Source: Candidatus Fonsibacter lacus
Lineage (GTDB): Bacteria > Pseudomonadota > Alphaproteobacteria > Pelagibacterales > Pelagibacteraceae
Direction of reading: 5' to 3'
Assembly (NCBI GenBank): GCA_010021145.1
Contig: RGRP01000049.1
Span: forward strand, 1-5,992
DNA length: 5,992 nt
A model generated the notes under the pieces. It had not been told where the DNA came from, did no database searches, and saw only the letters and a list, made by a program, of their open reading frames with translations. Positions within the stretch are counted from its first letter, which is position 1. Every line of letters starts with the position of its first letter. Both the position numbers and the translations under genes were made by a program. Positions 5,910 to 5,992 of the stretch are shown one piece after another.

Positions 5910-5992
5910 ATGGCGACCCTTCGGTCGGATGTGATTGTGCCTGAGGTGTTTACGGCCTACGTCGATGAGGCCGTTACCACCCGCAGCGCATT
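5910..5992 (+). CDS. Major capsid protein (3' partial, first 27 codons)
   Basis: Only the N-terminus is present: MATLRSDVIVPEVFTAYVDE and a few more residues before the window ends. The pattern of a short start, then D-x-I-x-P-E-V-F-x-x-Y-V, then a helix that contains Ser/Ala near T-R-S-A, is typical of HK97-fold major capsid proteins of the P22-coat-like and related cyanophage types. It would form the icosahedral shell with the scaffold gene just upstream. An AGGA ribosome site is 7 nt before the ATG. The fold cannot be verified from 27 codons, so the call relies on the N-terminal motif and on gene order. Confidence 0.75.
   Translation, partial: MATLRSDVIVPEVFTAYVDEAVTTRSA

Overview
The window is a piece of the head-and-packaging module of a tailed double-stranded DNA phage, either a free phage or a prophage. 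All recognisable genes are on the + strand and are tightly packed. In order they are: a ParB-like/DNA methyltransferase fusion (5' end cut by the window edge), a putative small terminase, a very basic unknown protein, the large terminase, a tiny membrane-anchored helix-turn-helix protein, a DUF4055-type portal protein, a 48-residue protein, a coiled-coil scaffold-like protein, and the first 27 codons of a probable HK97-fold major capsid protein. Most genes have a GC-rich third codon position with many CTC, CGC, AGC and GAC codons. Together with the DUF4055 portal type and the capsid N-terminus, this resembles phages of picocyanobacteria (Synechococcus/Cyanobium-like). That host guess is an inference from general resemblance and could be wrong.

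Positions 1-1412 hold the modification gene, which runs directly into the small terminase with a one-base stop/start overlap (TGATG) and a strong AGGAGG Shine-Dalgarno (SD) sequence. Positions 1447-1866 hold the basic protein, which has lower GC and A/T-ending codons and looks like an insertion between the two terminase genes. The large terminase (1863-3188) follows with a four-base GTGA overlap and carries intact ATPase and nuclease motifs.

Positions 3189-3492 are the most unusual part. A leader with two mutually exclusive short stems precedes a 62-aa protein that has one N-terminal membrane segment followed by a helix-turn-helix. Immediately after its stop lies a perfect 10-bp inverted repeat that extends by wobble pairs over the GTG start proposed for the portal gene. 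This could be a translational switch, a protein-binding operator, or a processing or recombination site. The sequence alone does not decide.

Positions 3493-5992 encode the capsid assembly set: portal ring, a small helical protein overlapping the portal stop by 8 nt, the scaffold, and the major capsid protein after a 92-nt leader. Together the genes would protect or mark the phage DNA, recognise it, package it through the portal, and build the procapsid. No tRNA, rRNA, CRISPR array, insertion sequence, convincing intrinsic terminator or minus-strand gene was found.
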